This document shows positions 35,401-46,171 of a stretch of DNA of 64,000 nt, in pieces (position 1 is the stretch's first letter; each line of letters starts with the position of its first letter). The notes under the pieces are model-generated. The model was given only the letters and a program-made list of their open reading frames with translations. It had not been told where the DNA came from and did no database searches. The DNA is from Closterium sp. NIES-65. Lineage: Eukaryota; Streptophyta; Zygnematophyceae; Desmidiales; Closteriaceae. The stretch lies in NCBI GenBank assembly GCA_948144175.1, contig CANXME010002068.1, positions 248,001 to 312,000 of the forward strand, in the 5' to 3' direction. A program made the translations under genes and the position numbers.

Positions 35401-37400
35401 ACCGGAGTCACCAGTGACCTCAACCGGCGCAGTCAAGGGAGGAGGGTCTACCTGAGACACACCTGAAGGAGCAGGACCGAGAGCGGGGAGGGGGTCTACT
35501 TTGGGAGCACCTGGAGCGGGGAAGAGCGGCGGGGGGGGGGAGAGGGGCAGTACGGTAGGGGAAGAGACGGTAAAAGGGAACCGACTCGTCGAACGTGACG
35601 TCCTGAGAGGGGAAGACACGGCGCGGGGTGGGGTGTGTAAAACTGCCAACCAGGCACGTCAAGGACAGAGCCAAGGAAGACACAAGGAACAGTGCGTGCG
35701 GAGAGCTTGTCCGCGGTGGTATCGCGGACAAAGGCACGAGCACCGTAGACCCGGAAACGCGACGCATCGCCAACCTTCCCCGTCCACAGCAGTGTGGGCG
35801 AGGTCTCCGGCAAGGAGACACAGGGCCAGAGGTTGAGCTGATGCGCGGCGTACAGGACCGCAAACGGCCACAGAAAATGGGGGGCAGCCGCATGGATCAT
35901 GGAGGTACGAGCGACCTCCATGACCAAGCCAATGCGGCGCTTGGCAACCCCATTCTGTTGCGGAGAGGCCGGAAGCGTGAACGTCTGGCGGATGCCGTGC
36001 TCCGCACAGAAGGCTGCCAAGAGGTCTGAGGAGAACTCACCACCTCTGTCGGAGTGCAGACGTAGGACAGGAAAGTCCGACTGGAACCGCTCGCGGAGCT
36101 GGAGACAAACAGCGCGGATCCAAGGGATCAAAATATCAAGGACATCCCCCTTGCGCTGCAAGGGGAAGACCGTGGTATAACGCGTGTAGTCGTCGACGAC
36201 CAGCAGGAAGTACCGCTCGTGGCCCTGTCCACGGACGCGGGCTGGGCCCCATACGTCCAGGTTGAGAGTCTGCAAGGGAGCCTCTGTGGGAGGGAACGAG
36301 GAGGAGTGAGGAGCGGCGCGCTGCCGCCTCTCGACACAGGGAAGGCAGGGAGGAGCAGGCGAGGGTGGGAGGGGAGGGAGAACCCTGGGAAGACCAAAAG
36401 CAAGGACACGGCGGTGCATGCTACGAAGGCGCTGCACCAAGGGGTGACCATGGCGGTGGTGCCAAAGGAGGGTCTGGTGCGACAAGGCGCGACACAAGCA
36501 GGGGGCCGCTAGCTGACCTGACGTAGACGCAGACGCTGCTACCTGAGGGGACTCAGTGGTCAGTGTGTACAGGCCCGACCCCGGCTGCCGAGTAAAGGTA
36601 GCTAGGTGACGACCCGTCTGAGCACGCGTGCAGTGTGTTACATGCTCGTAGGCAAGGGTGAAGTGGTGAACACCCGCGTCCTTGAGCGCAGAACCCGCCA
36701 CCAAGTTTGTAGAGAACGAGGGGAGGTAAAGACCCGACAATGTGCCGGACGGGACAGCAGGACAAGGGAGGACAGTGGTGGAGGTCGCACGGACTGGACC
36801 CCCAGAAGGGTCTGCCAGGGAGAGAGCACCCGGCCGACTGAGCGGCGTGAGGGTGGTGCTGTCGTGAAAGAAGGAGCGAGAAGCACCGGAGTCGAGTGTG
36901 AAGGTGTACAAGGCCTCATCAGGCGCAGTACCAGAGAGAGGAGACTCACCAGCACCTGGAGCAGCAGCCTCACCATCACCTAGAGCAGGAGACGCACTAG
37001 CACCTAGAGCAGCAGCCTCACCAGCACCTAGAGCAGCAGGCTCTATACCTGGGTCAGGCGGTACGCATAGGTAACAGGCACGGTCAGCACTAGTAGGCAA
37101 TGCATACATGGTAGTGATAATAGCATCATAGTCAAGAGCAAAGATATCTACCCTCTGTCCAAGCAGCTCCAGCCAGGAGGGGAGCTCAGCCTCATCGCCA
37201 AACTCGGTACGCCAGGAGTCGCTAAGACGGGCGAAGCAGCGGGACTGTGTGTGACAAGGCGTCCCGCAAGCCTGGCGAATCCGATCACCTGTGCGAATGA
37301 CGTACGCGCAGCGAACGGTACTCAAAGACCCTCTACTCTGAGCGTACCACTCACGAAGCTGCTGGGGCGTAAGTGTCTTGCGCGGACGCCGCTGCAGCTA
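32450..37400 (-). pseudogene. gag(truncated)-pol of copia D
   Basis: The longest open part (35496-37325) runs from the zinc knuckle (CAYVIRTGD...CF) through protease DSGASRSFF (~36890), HHRHGHPLV and integrase ([17 protein letters not shown]). The catalytic Glu of QQNGVAER is Lys (codon 35940-35942), which should abolish integration. A frameshift near 35640 follows. The linker carries pentapeptides and two EWY/DWY motifs. RT (32792-33856) has YVDDLVFA; a frameshift near 32830 separates it from RNase H (32450-32810). The N-terminal Gag region present in all sister copies (FDAEGRA...[14 protein letters not shown]) is absent. Upstream of the knuckle are two copies of TPQQLREWY (37342-37376 and 37479-37512) and then leader repeats. 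Confidence 0.9.
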
Positions 37401-37559
37401 CAGTTGGCCACTGCCAGACGCTCCCGACTGACCAGCTCCAGGGCGACAGCCACCACGGCTACCGCCATAACCCCAAGTAGTGTACCACTCACGAAGCTGC
37501 TGGGGCGTGAGAGACTCGCGTGGACGTCACTGGAGCTGCATCTGGCCACCGCCAGTAGC

Positions 37560-38590
37560 AGCAGCAGCGCGGGCAGGGCAGGCGCGGTAGGCAGGCAGGC
37601 AAGCAGGTAGGCAGGCAGGCAGGCAGGCAAGCAGGTAAGCAGGCAGGTAGGCAGAGGGCACGGCAGCATGCGAACAAGGCAGGTGCTCACCAGTGGCGGG
37701 AAGGGTAGGCGCACAACGGCGGCGACGGCGGGGCCGCGACAGCTGCGGTAGAGCAGGGCCGCATCGGCGGTAGGGGAGGTCCACGACATCTGCTACAGGG
37801 CGGGGCCGTTACAGCTGCAGGGCGGGGCTGCAATGGCAGCAGAAGGCTCCACGGCAGCTGCTGCAGGGCGGGGCCGCGAACGCGGTAGGAGGCTCCGCGA
37901 CAGCTGCTGCAGGGCAGGGTCGCGACTGTGGCAGGGCGCTCCGTGGCAGCTGCTGCAGGAGCGACGGTGGCAGTCAGGCAGGGGCGGCGTCTTGGGGCAG
38001 CCGTAGCGCGCAAGGCTGCAGTGCGCTGCGCGAGCTGCAGACGCGGCGCGCGGGGCTAAAGCGCGACGCGCAAGCAGCGAACGCGGCGCGAGGGGCTGCA
38101 GCGCGACGCGCGGGCAGCGAACGCGACGCGCGGGGCTGCAGCTCGACGCGTGGGCAGCGGGCGCGACGCGCAGGGCTGCAGCGCGACGCGCGGGCAGCGG
38201 ACGCAACGCGCGGGGCTGCATCGCGACGCGCGGGCAGCGGGCGCGACGCGCGGGGCGGCGACCTGGCCTGACGGGCCTGCAGGGGCGGCTCGCGGGCCTG
38301 ACGGGCCTGCAGGGGTGGCTAGCGGGCCTGACGGGCCTGCAGGGGCGGCTAGAGGGCCTGACGGGCCTGCAGGGGCGACTAGCGGGCCTTACGAGTCTGC
38401 AGGGGCGGCGCGCGGCCTTACGGGCTTGCAGGGGCGACGCACGGGCCTTACGAGTCTGCAGGGGCGGCGCGCGGCCTTACGGGCTTGCAGGGGCGGTGCG
38501 CTGGCCTAGGGCAGCAGTAGGCAGCGCGAGGGCTGCAGGACGGCGCGCGCAGGGCAGCACGTCACAAGGCGAGGAAGGCAAGCAGGCAGG
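37560..38590 (-). repeat. leader minisatellite of copia D
   Basis: Several units in turn: GCAGGCAGGTAG tetranucleotide-like repeats (37590-37660), GCAGCTGCTGCAGGGCGGGGC blocks (37790-37960), GCGCGACGCGCGGGGCTGCA units (38020-38250) and GGGCCTGACGGGCCTGCAGG units (38265-38510). Gag-free repeats extend to within 200 bp of the zinc-knuckle coding region. Confidence 0.82.
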
Positions 38591-38632
38591 CGCAGGACAA
38601 CACGTGGGGTAGCATGGTAACCGCAACGGTAG

Positions 38633-38680
38633 GTGGGCCCGAAAAAAAAACGGTCCTACGGACCTAGTGCTCTGAAACCA
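38633..38680 (-). promoter_or_regulatory. PBS, hairpin and GGGCCC motif of copia D
   Basis: Minus strand: primer site TGGTTTCAGAGC (38669-38680), hairpin GGTCC-GTA-GGACC (38652-38664), a T-run, then CGGGCCCACC (GGGCCC at 38635-38640). The stem matches E in its second pair but has a shorter loop. Confidence 0.8.
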
Positions 38681-38814
38681 TGTTAGAATCTAGCAGTAGG
38701 AATGAATCAACTATGGAAGAGTTGGGTACAAGTATGAGACCCTAAAAGGGGCTGTACCCCATATTGGCTACCCCACTACAGCCTACACATATATAAAATG
38801 CATATACTGTGACA
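38681..38814 (-). repeat. 5' LTR of copia D
   Basis: 134 bp, about 12 differences from the 3' LTR, followed by GATAC. Confidence 0.93.
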
Positions 38815-38969
38815 GATACCTCCCTCGGATGGCATGCCATCCGATAGGGTTTTAGTTTTTTTCTGTCCGAGGCAGCAGGTCGTCAGGTTGTCGGAGGGTC
38901 GTCAGGCTTCACAACCCATTTCCGCTGAGAGATTCGGTACATTTAGAAAGCTTGCTTTCTTGTGTTTGC
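38815..38969. other. Short host spacer between copia D and F
   Basis: 155 bp with the palindrome GGATGGCATGCCATCC near 38826-38842. No gene. The last five bases, TTTGC, are the left target duplication of copia F. Confidence 0.6.
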
Positions 38970-39407
38970 TGTAACGAATAGTAATTTCTGAAACACTATT
39001 GGGCACTCCTCACCGCAGCAAACGCAGCATACACTACCGAGACTAAAGAGGAAAGGGCGCAAGTGACGCGAAGGGTCACACGGTTACGAGAAGCATCTGG
39101 ACCGTCGGGCAGACAGCGTCAGGCAGCAGCAGTGGCGAGGATTCTGCCCGAACGGTTTCGTAACCGCCCGGAGTCGCACGGTTGGATCTCAATGCAATAA
39201 GGGAATGTACCCCTTAGAGTACATGGCTAGCTAGAACGTTTCGAATTCCCCTGTACTCCTATTTATATTCCTTGTACTGCATGTTTTCATTATCTCAAGC
39301 ATTTACATTCACTCTGCTATTGAGGTCAAGGGCCCACCACCACTAGATTAGAAGTGTGCGAACCTTTCTGAGGTGATCCTGGTTACGATCAACTTCAGAT
39401 CACAACA
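38970..39407 (+). repeat. 5' LTR of copia F
   Basis: 438 bp, TGTAACGAATAG...CACAACA. It contains AAGGGCCCACCACCACTAG (GGGCCC at 39330-39335), almost the same string as in the leader of copia E, and the uninterrupted target AATGTACCCCTTAG of the TIR element found in the 3' LTR. Confidence 0.93.
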
Positions 39408-39424
39408 TGGTATGAGAGCAACTT
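39408..39424 (+). promoter_or_regulatory. Primer-binding site of copia F
   Basis: TGGTATGAGAGCAACTT directly follows the LTR, a variant of the initiator tRNA-Met site used by plant copia elements. No hairpin plus GGGCCC follows here, unlike the short-LTR family. Confidence 0.8.
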
Positions 39425-39460
39425 CGCACCGCCACCACCGAAATCTTCGGCGAACGAAAA

Positions 39461-41125
39461 GTGGCGTCCGGCACACGATCGCGTGTAAGAATGGCCGGAG
39501 GATCAGGAGGTCAGACAAATCTGACGGCTGAAGCGCAGCCAAACCCGGCTGCGCCAAGCAAAGAAACGATGACGATCCCTTCCGCCGTCCTCGCACAACT
39601 GCTTCAGCGACTCACAAGTTTGGAGCAAGGACTTCAAACATTGCGGAATGGCGACGCGGGAACTTCTTCCCAGCCCACTCAACCGGCCTCAAACGGTCAG
39701 AACTCCACCCCGCAAGGCTTCTCCCTTGACACAAACGGCTCAACACCCAAGACTCCCTGTCCCAGCGATAAAGCAATTCTCTCTGCGCAATCAAGGTTTT
39801 TGAGCATATCAAATATAAAGACAAGTGTGTGCTTCGACGGCAGAGACTTTTACACCTGGAGCTTCGAGCTGGAGTTGCTGCTGCAAAACGCGCAGATTTA
39901 TCATTATTTCGACGGGAGCTACTCGGGACCTACAGAGGATACTGACGACGCAAAAATCAAGTACTACAACGAGTTCCTAATGGCATACGGGGTTCTTCTG
40001 CGGAACATGTCGCTGACGGAGCGATTGAGCATTCACTCATACAAGACCTCTCCTGCTCCAGCCCTCAACGCCTGGCGCCACCTAAACGGCGAATACCAAC
40101 CAAAGGACTCAGTGTCGTCGAGCCGCCTACTCCAACAGCTACTGGAGACGAAGTTGGCACCAGGAGAGAAGGCCAATAGCTACCTGAATCGTTGTCGGAG
40201 CTTACGCGATCAAATCACGAAGTTGGGAAGCACGATCTCCGAAGAGATCTTCGTCAACATTGTGCTTCAAGGGCTCGGCCCAGAGTGGCGGCCCTGCAAG
40301 GCGCTTCTCCGACAGCAAGGGGTCATCTCGGAGGCCGCCCTTTGCGCCGCCCTTCTCGTCGAACAAAGGGATATGGACCAGCAGCGACCAGCGCCGCTAC
40401 GAGACAAGGAGCGCCTCGCCTTCTTCGCCGACAACACAAAAGAGCGACGGCCGCGGCGCCTTTACTGCAAAATCTGCAGGAATTTCGGGCACTTGGCGGA
40501 TCGATGCAAGCTTCGATCTCGCCCCCGCCAGACCAATCCGAGCAACTGGTCTGGCCGACAAGACGCGAGAAACGACATGCGTCCCGCCCAGGGGTATCAA
40601 TCCTCATCGCGCAGCCTGAACCCAACAGTTCAACAGCAGCAGCAGCCATCACAGGCCGCCCCAGTCCGCAATGTCATGGGGAACATGACTATGACGAGCG
40701 GATCTCGTCGCCCGCGTGCACGCTCACCGTCACCTAAGCCGGCACCTGACCCAATCGAAGCGTCCTCGAACAACAACCCATTCAGCACGCATCACGACTT
40801 CACCGACGATGACAACCAGGACTGGAATCTGCCAGTCCCGCTGCTTGAGAGCCCCCCGCACATACCTGACATGCGGCCGACACTGATCGATTGGATCGCG
40901 CGCGAACAATTTCTCAAGGTTGACACTCCGCACATCGTCACTCCGCAACTGGCGCTACTCGCGCGAAACGACAACAGGCACTACAACAAGTGGTACCTGG
41001 ACAGCTGCTGTGGGCAGCATATGGTGGGCTTCGAGTGTTACATATCCAATGCCATCCCCACCCCTGCCGTCACCTACGTCACTGTGGCGAACAATACAGG
41101 CTGCGCGCAAGTGCGCAAGGCATTG
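39461..41125 (+). pseudogene. Gag and protease region of copia F
   Basis: Opens with MASGTRSRVRMAGGSGGQ. The Gag core has FDGRDFYTWSFELELLLQN (~39835-39890). A canonical zinc knuckle CKICRNFGHLADRC lies at about 40466-40507. A Gln/Pro/Ser-rich stretch leads to the protease motif WYLDSCCGQHMVG (~40992). The usual DSGA is DSCC, so the active-site Gly is gone. A one-base deletion near 41121 (AAGGC where AAGGGC is expected) moves the rest of pol to another frame, where ITLNDVLIVQNLRFNLLSAA continues normally. Confidence 0.88.
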
Positions 41126-43059
41126 TGGTGCTCAAGGCACATGGGAGCAGAACACACATCACCTTGAATGACGTGTTGATTGTGCAGAACCTGCGCTTCA
41201 ACCTGCTCTCGGCGGCGCAACTCCTGGATTGCAGAGTCATCCTCAGCACCGACCCCGAGACACGCGATACTCTGCTTCACTTCACAATGTCGAACAAGAC
41301 GCGCAAGCAGATCGGACGGGCGCGCGCCGAGAACGGAGTATACATTCTCGACTTCGACATTCCCGACTGCAGCGGCGACTTGCAGGAGTTGATTGATCTC
41401 GTCCCCCTACGCTTCGAACATATACATCGTCGCGACTGGAAGCACCCTGATGGACGCCCCTGGGTGCCACATCACCCACATCCGCACGAGCTCGCGCTAT
41501 ACGACCCCGACCCCGATGGTGTCTGCAGGAGCTGTCACACACCCACGTCCTCGACGAGCGCAATCGCCGGCCGTGGCTTCGCCGCCATCCTCGAAGCAGA
41601 GCACGACGCGCCGCCTCAGGAGGGTCTATCCCAACTGGAGCTGGAAACAGCTACGCGGGCCGTCTTTGGCACACCAGAATCTCCACTCCCCGGACCCGCA
41701 TTCCAGCATCTCCAAGGAATGCTTCGCGGTGTCGGCGTCGGAACCTTCGACGAACACGGGAACCCACGACCCTACACCGAAAAGAAGGCGACAGAGATAT
41801 ACTCTCATCGGCGCGATTCGAAGAAGCAACTCTCGCCGACGGATGAAGACGCGCTGGCGCAACGCGAAGACGAAGAGCTTCGACAGAAGAGCCTCGCCAA
41901 GGCCCGTGGAACGCTCGCTTGGGAGCACGACGAGGAGAGCGCTTCCAATGAAGGGGGGTGGGGGAGCGCCAGCGAATGGGGAACAAGCAACACTGGCGGG
42001 TGGGGTGCCGCAACCGGCGGATGGGGCGCCGTACAAGGCGGCGAGACGAGCGGCTGGGGAGCTTCCCGCGAGGATCAAAGGGGGGTACAGGAAGAAGTAG
42101 CAGCAGAACCAGCAATTGTTCCTCTCGGTCGCCCACCGCGACATCTCACACCTACCCTGCCCCCGCCTGATTTACAGCCGAAACGCGACCCCTGGGACAC
42201 CATTGACTGGGGCAATGAGCCATCCACACCGCGCCGCACCGTCTACGGTCCTGCTCCCGAACCGCGCGAGCCAACCCTAGTGCTCGGAACGATCCCAGGG
42301 ACCAACATCCCTTACTCAATCATCCGCGACAGAGAATTTCTCGCCCTCATGCTAACGACGGCGAACGAGGAAGAAGAAGAGAACGGGGGAGCAGCGCCTA
42401 TAACTGCACCAGCACCTGACGAAGACCCCGCAGAAGCACTTGCGCGCTACATGCGCACCTCCGGATTCCGCGCCGACGATAACATCTGGCACCAACGCTT
42501 GGGGCACCCCTCGCGCGTGACCCTGAAGAACTGTATCGAGGCCGGCGTCTTCGCACCTGGCGCACTGCTGCGCCCTGACGGCTCCGAAGTAAGAGGCGGA
42601 ACTCACCCGCACACCTGCACCATATGCCCCGAAGCTGCGCTGAATCACCAGCCCTTCCTCCTGCTTGAGCCAGGAACCAATCGCTACGCCAAATTGGAGA
42701 AAGTTTACAGTGACTTTCTCAACGTAGGACACTGCGGCATCAACGACGAGCTCTACACACTCACCTTCGTCGACGTCGGAACGCGCCACGTGTGGGTCGT
42801 AAACGTGGAGTCACGCAGCAGAGCCTACGAAGCATTCCGCCTGTGGTTGGCGCACGCGCAGCGGCAATCTGGGGAGAAATTGAAGATCTGGCAGTCCGAC
42901 GGCGCGGCAGAATTCAGGAGCAAGGAGCTGCAAGACTACCTTGCGCAAAAAGGGATCGAGCACCACATCTCTCTCCCCTACGCGCACCAGCAACAGGGCG
43001 TAGCAGAGTGCACGAATCGCACCCTCATGACGAAGGTGCGGGCGCTAATGAGGTAGTAA
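41126..43059 (+). pseudogene. GAG-pre-integrase and integrase core of copia F
   Basis: After the frameshift the reading frame is open to TAG TAA at 43054-43059. It encodes the end of protease, a long spacer with the W-G-rich segment (41944-42075), GAG-pre-integrase (IWHQRLGHPSRVTL, zinc ligands HTCTICPE) and the integrase core: FVDVGTRHVW, WQSDGAAEF, HQQQGVAECTNR. The three acidic residues are kept. The paired stops fall after ALMR, and the same frame resumes with KLPPIYWTYAMHHAVRAHNL. Confidence 0.88.
41944..42075 (+). other. W-G-rich (AGO-hook-like) segment in copia F pol
   Basis: Five tryptophans, each followed by glycine, within 36 residues of Gly/Ser/Ala/Thr-rich sequence: GGWGS, EWGT, GGWGA, GGWGA, SGWGA, spaced 6-11 residues apart. 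It is in the pol frame, before GAG-pre-integrase. Tryptophan-glycine repeats of this kind bind Argonaute in GW182, plant NRPE1/SPT5L and some plant-virus suppressors. That role here is only an inference. Confidence 0.6.
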
Positions 43060-43990
43060 AAGCTCCCGCCAATCTACTGGACCTACGCGATGCACCACGC
43101 CGTGCGGGCGCACAACCTGCTGTCAACCACTGCAATCACCGGGAACTCCTCGCCGCACGTGAAGTGGACGGGAAGAAAGGGGGACACCTCCATGCTCTGC
43201 GTATGGGGGTGCATGGTTCAATACCGACCGCCAACATCAACCATCGGGAAATTTAAGAGCCGTGCGCTCTGGGGAATCCACCTTGGCATCAGTCACGAAC
43301 ACAAAGCGTGGATCATCCTGGATCTCCTGAGCCAGAAAATCAAGAATGTGCGCGACGTCATCTTCTACGAGCGGCTCTTCCTGCGGCAATTCCGTGACGA
43401 TGAGCAAACGAACGCCAATCGCGTTTACGCCAACGAGGGGCACAGCTACGCCTCACCCGAGGATGAAGCCGCAGCAAAAATTCAAGAGCAGGATCCCAGA
43501 GGCGAGTTCAAGAGGGGCGATCACCGCGATGACGACGACGACGATGATTCGGACGAAGGAGGAGTGGGCGCAACAGCGGGCACAACAGGAGGCACAACAG
43601 GAGGCGCAACAGGAGGCGCAACAGGAGGCGCAACACCAGCAGCACCACCTGAACCAGAAAGCGATGATGACGACGTGCAGGAAGTCGTCACTCAACACCG
43701 CCACGACAGTACCTTCACTGGCCTTCAGCTTCTGGGACTTCACTCTGCCATTTCCACGACTCCGCGCATCATCGAGCCTAAAAACCCACGGCAAGCTCTC
43801 ACGGGACCTCACAGCAAGGAGTGGCGAGAAGCAATGGATGCAGAAATCCGGGCGCTCGAGTCACGCGACACCTGGGTGCTCGTCGACCGTGCAGCAGTAA
43901 AGGGGAGAAGAATCCTCTCCGGCAAATGGGTCTTCCGCGTGAAGACAGGAGCTGACGGGACGGTCGAGCGATTCAAGGCACGATGGGTGG
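43060..43990 (+). pseudogene. Integrase C-terminus and RT N-terminus of copia F
   Basis: Same frame as the integrase core, past the two stops. It has the integrase C-terminal part (HVKWTGRKGDTSMLCVWGC, then FKSRALWGIHLGIS), an acidic spacer with GGATGGATGGAT repeats (43560-43640), and the RT start (EWREAMDAEIRALESRDTW, ILSGKWVFRVK). It ends in a one-base deletion after FKARWVVK near 43994. Confidence 0.86.
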
Positions 43991-44726
43991 TCAAGGCTAC
44001 GATCAGAGGCATGGGATCGACTTCGACCAGACGTTCGCACCAGTTAGCCGCCACACGTCCGTCAGAATTCTCCTCGCCATCGCAGCCGCACGACACCTGC
44101 CGCTACGACAGATTGATGTGAAGAACTCGTTCCTATACGCGTTAGTAGATGCAGTAATCTACGTAGAACAGCCTCACACATACGGTGACGGGGACTCATG
44201 TGTCCGTCAGCTACGCAAGTCCCTGTATGGGATTAAACAGGCGCCGAGACTCTGGCAGCAATACCTGCACAACATACTGCTTGAAATCGGATTCAAGCAG
44301 CTGCCTCACGACCCTCGGATGTATCGCTGCGATTTCTGTGGCGAATACATCCTACTCACGGTCTACGTTGACGACCTTCTCTACACAGGGTCGAGCAACG
44401 AATTGCTTGAGCAATTTGAGAAGAGTCTCGCAGGGCGCGTCGACATTACCTGCAAACATGACGTGAAGCAGTTTCTCGGGCTTAACATCACCTACTCGCC
44501 AGAAGCCATTCATCTCTCGGCAGCGAAGTATGCAGACGAGCTAAGCAAGCGCTTCAACATTCCACCTGCACCACTCTCCACCCCTTACCGCACTCCAGGA
44601 CCCAACCACAAACCTGACAACAAAACCTTGTCCCCTGCTGGACTTCAGACCTACCAGCAGCAGTTGGGTTGCCTGCTCTTTGCATCTGTTACCTACAGGC
44701 CCGACCTTTCCTACATCGCGAGCTAG
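43991..44726 (+). pseudogene. Reverse transcriptase core of copia F
   Basis: Continues RT in another frame: GYDQRHGIDFDQTFAPVSR, DVKNSFLYALVDAVIYVEQP, LYGIKQAPRLW and the catalytic YVDDLLY (~44368). The family usually has DVKTAFL or DVKNAFL. A TAG at 44724-44726 falls after RPDLSYIAS. Confidence 0.88.
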
Positions 44727-45292
44727 TTGGCTCAGTACTCACGGAAACCAACGGCTGAGAACCTCTCAGATCTTCAGCGAGCCCTTCAATTCTTCATCTC
44801 CACGCCCAATGTTGGGCTCTACTACTCCACCATCCCAACCGCATCCTTTAGTCTTGTCGGCTACGTGGACGCAGATCATGCCGCTGATCCCGACAATCGA
44901 CGGTCCAAGATAGGCTTCCTCTTTCGCCTCGAGCCCAGTGGCCCCATCTCCTGGAACTCGCAGAAGCAGGAGCTGGTTGCCCTGTCATCAGCAGAAGCCG
45001 AGTTCATCACAGCAACAGCAGCCGCTCGCGAAGGCTCTACCTTCAGGAGTTACTGCAGGAGGCGAAAATCCCTGCCTCAGCGAACTTTCGCCTACACTGC
45101 GACAACCAAAGCGCGATCACAATCGCGAACAAACCCGGATTCGTCAACCGCACCAAACACATCGCGCTGCGGTACTTCTTCGTCAAAGACGAAGTTGACA
45201 ACGGCAAGGTTGATCTAGTCTACTGCCCGACGGGTGACATGGCAGCAGACTTTCTCACGAAGAAACTGCCGCGTCAACAGTACCAGCACTGA
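44727..45292 (+). pseudogene. RNase H of copia F
   Basis: Begins LAQYSRKPTAENLSDLQRAL; the RNase H acidic residues appear in GYVDADHAADPDNRRS and SSAEAEF. A frameshift near 45025 breaks the domain; the other frame carries LHCDNQSAITIANKPGFV and NRTKHIALRYFFVKDEV to a TGA at 45290-45292. Confidence 0.87.
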
Positions 45293-45339
45293 TCCGAACT
45301 CAGCGGGGTAGTCAAGCGGGTCAAGACTTGCTACGGCCA

Positions 45340-45353
45340 GGAGTGAAGGGGGG
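45340..45353 (+). promoter_or_regulatory. Polypurine tract of copia F
   Basis: GGAGTGAAGGGGGG precedes the 3' LTR TGTTACG. This is a conventional purine run with no pairing C-run, unlike the short-LTR family. Confidence 0.75.
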
Positions 45354-45595
45354 TGTTACGAATAGTAATTTCTGAAACACTATTGGGCACTCCTCACCGC
45401 AGCAAACGCAGCATACACTACCGAGACTGAAGAGGAAAGGGCGCAAGTGACGCGAAGGGTCACACGGTTACGAGAAGCATTTGGACCGTCGGGCAGACAG
45501 CGTCAGGCAGCAGCAGTGGCAAGGATTCTGCCTGAACGGTTTCGTAACCACCCGGAGTCGCACGGTTGGATCTCAATGCAATAAGGGAATGTACC

Positions 45596-46171
45596 CGTAT
45601 TCTCCCGGATAAAACACCCCCCCGTAATTGTACACCCCCGGGTAGCTAATACGGGGTGGGTGTTATATCCGACCCCGTTAGTACTATACCCCCCTTTTTG
45701 GGGTGATTCTCTATAACACCCCCTTTTCTTATAGATTCCTATTATAGCTGTTATCGAGTCCGATTCCTTACGGGAGGATATCGCGAAAATCACTCCCTAG
45801 AAGAAATTTCGCATGTACTTTCACTTAGAATCAGCCGAGATATCCCCCCTCCCACAATCTCGCTGTCGCCACGCTGGTGAATCCCAAAATCTCGCTGTCG
45901 CCACGCTGGCGAATCTTCCACTGCAAGTGGTCCAAGAGGTGAAGTGGCCCAAGTGGCCCACAATATCCTCGTACTCGGTTTTGCGGCATTGATCAACAAT
46001 CTTGAAGTGAAGTCAGGCCCCTGTTTTTGTTTCACATCTTTTCTGTTTTATAAAAAATATACCATATCATAAGACCCGGGTATTATTTAGGATTTTCCTT
46101 TGAGGAGACCCCCCCCATTTTTTTCCAGTGGTTTTCATAATACCCTAGGGTGTTTTATCCGGGAGAATATG
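45596..46171. mobile_element. 576-bp TIR element in the copia F 3' LTR
   Basis: Both ends carry a 24-bp terminal inverted repeat containing TATTCTCCCGGATAAAACAC, differing at one base. A perfect GTACC duplication flanks it (45591-45595 and 46172-46176). The 5' LTR of F has the same site unoccupied. There is no transposase ORF, so it is non-autonomous. Five-base duplications do not fit mariner, hAT or typical MULE; I do not assign a superfamily. Confidence 0.88.
45855..45917. repeat. Tandem duplication inside the 576-bp element
   Basis: Two ~31-bp copies of AATCTCGCTGTCGCCACGCT followed by GG(T/C)GAATC, differing at a few bases. Confidence 0.85.

Larger units (their letters stand above)
24302..38814 (-). 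mobile_element. Ty1/copia element D, split by nested copia E
   Basis: D occupies 24302-24872 plus 32450-38814 (about 6.94 kb without the insert). Its 134-bp LTRs (24302-24435 and 38681-38814) differ at about 12 positions. The flanks are GATGC on the left and GATAC on the right, a duplication with one mutation. E interrupts the RNase H region: the text before and after the CCTAA duplications rejoins as RNase H coding sequence. D lacks a recognisable Gag capsid region and has a Lys in place of the integrase catalytic Glu. Confidence 0.94.

Noticed and set aside
43560-43640. GGATGGATGGAT protein repeat in copia F as a functional domain
   Set aside because: A short 12-15-bp simple repeat in a variable acidic spacer; no known domain.
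45503-45793. ORF across the 3' LTR and the 576-bp element
   Set aside because: It spans an insertion junction and has no domain; a chance ORF.
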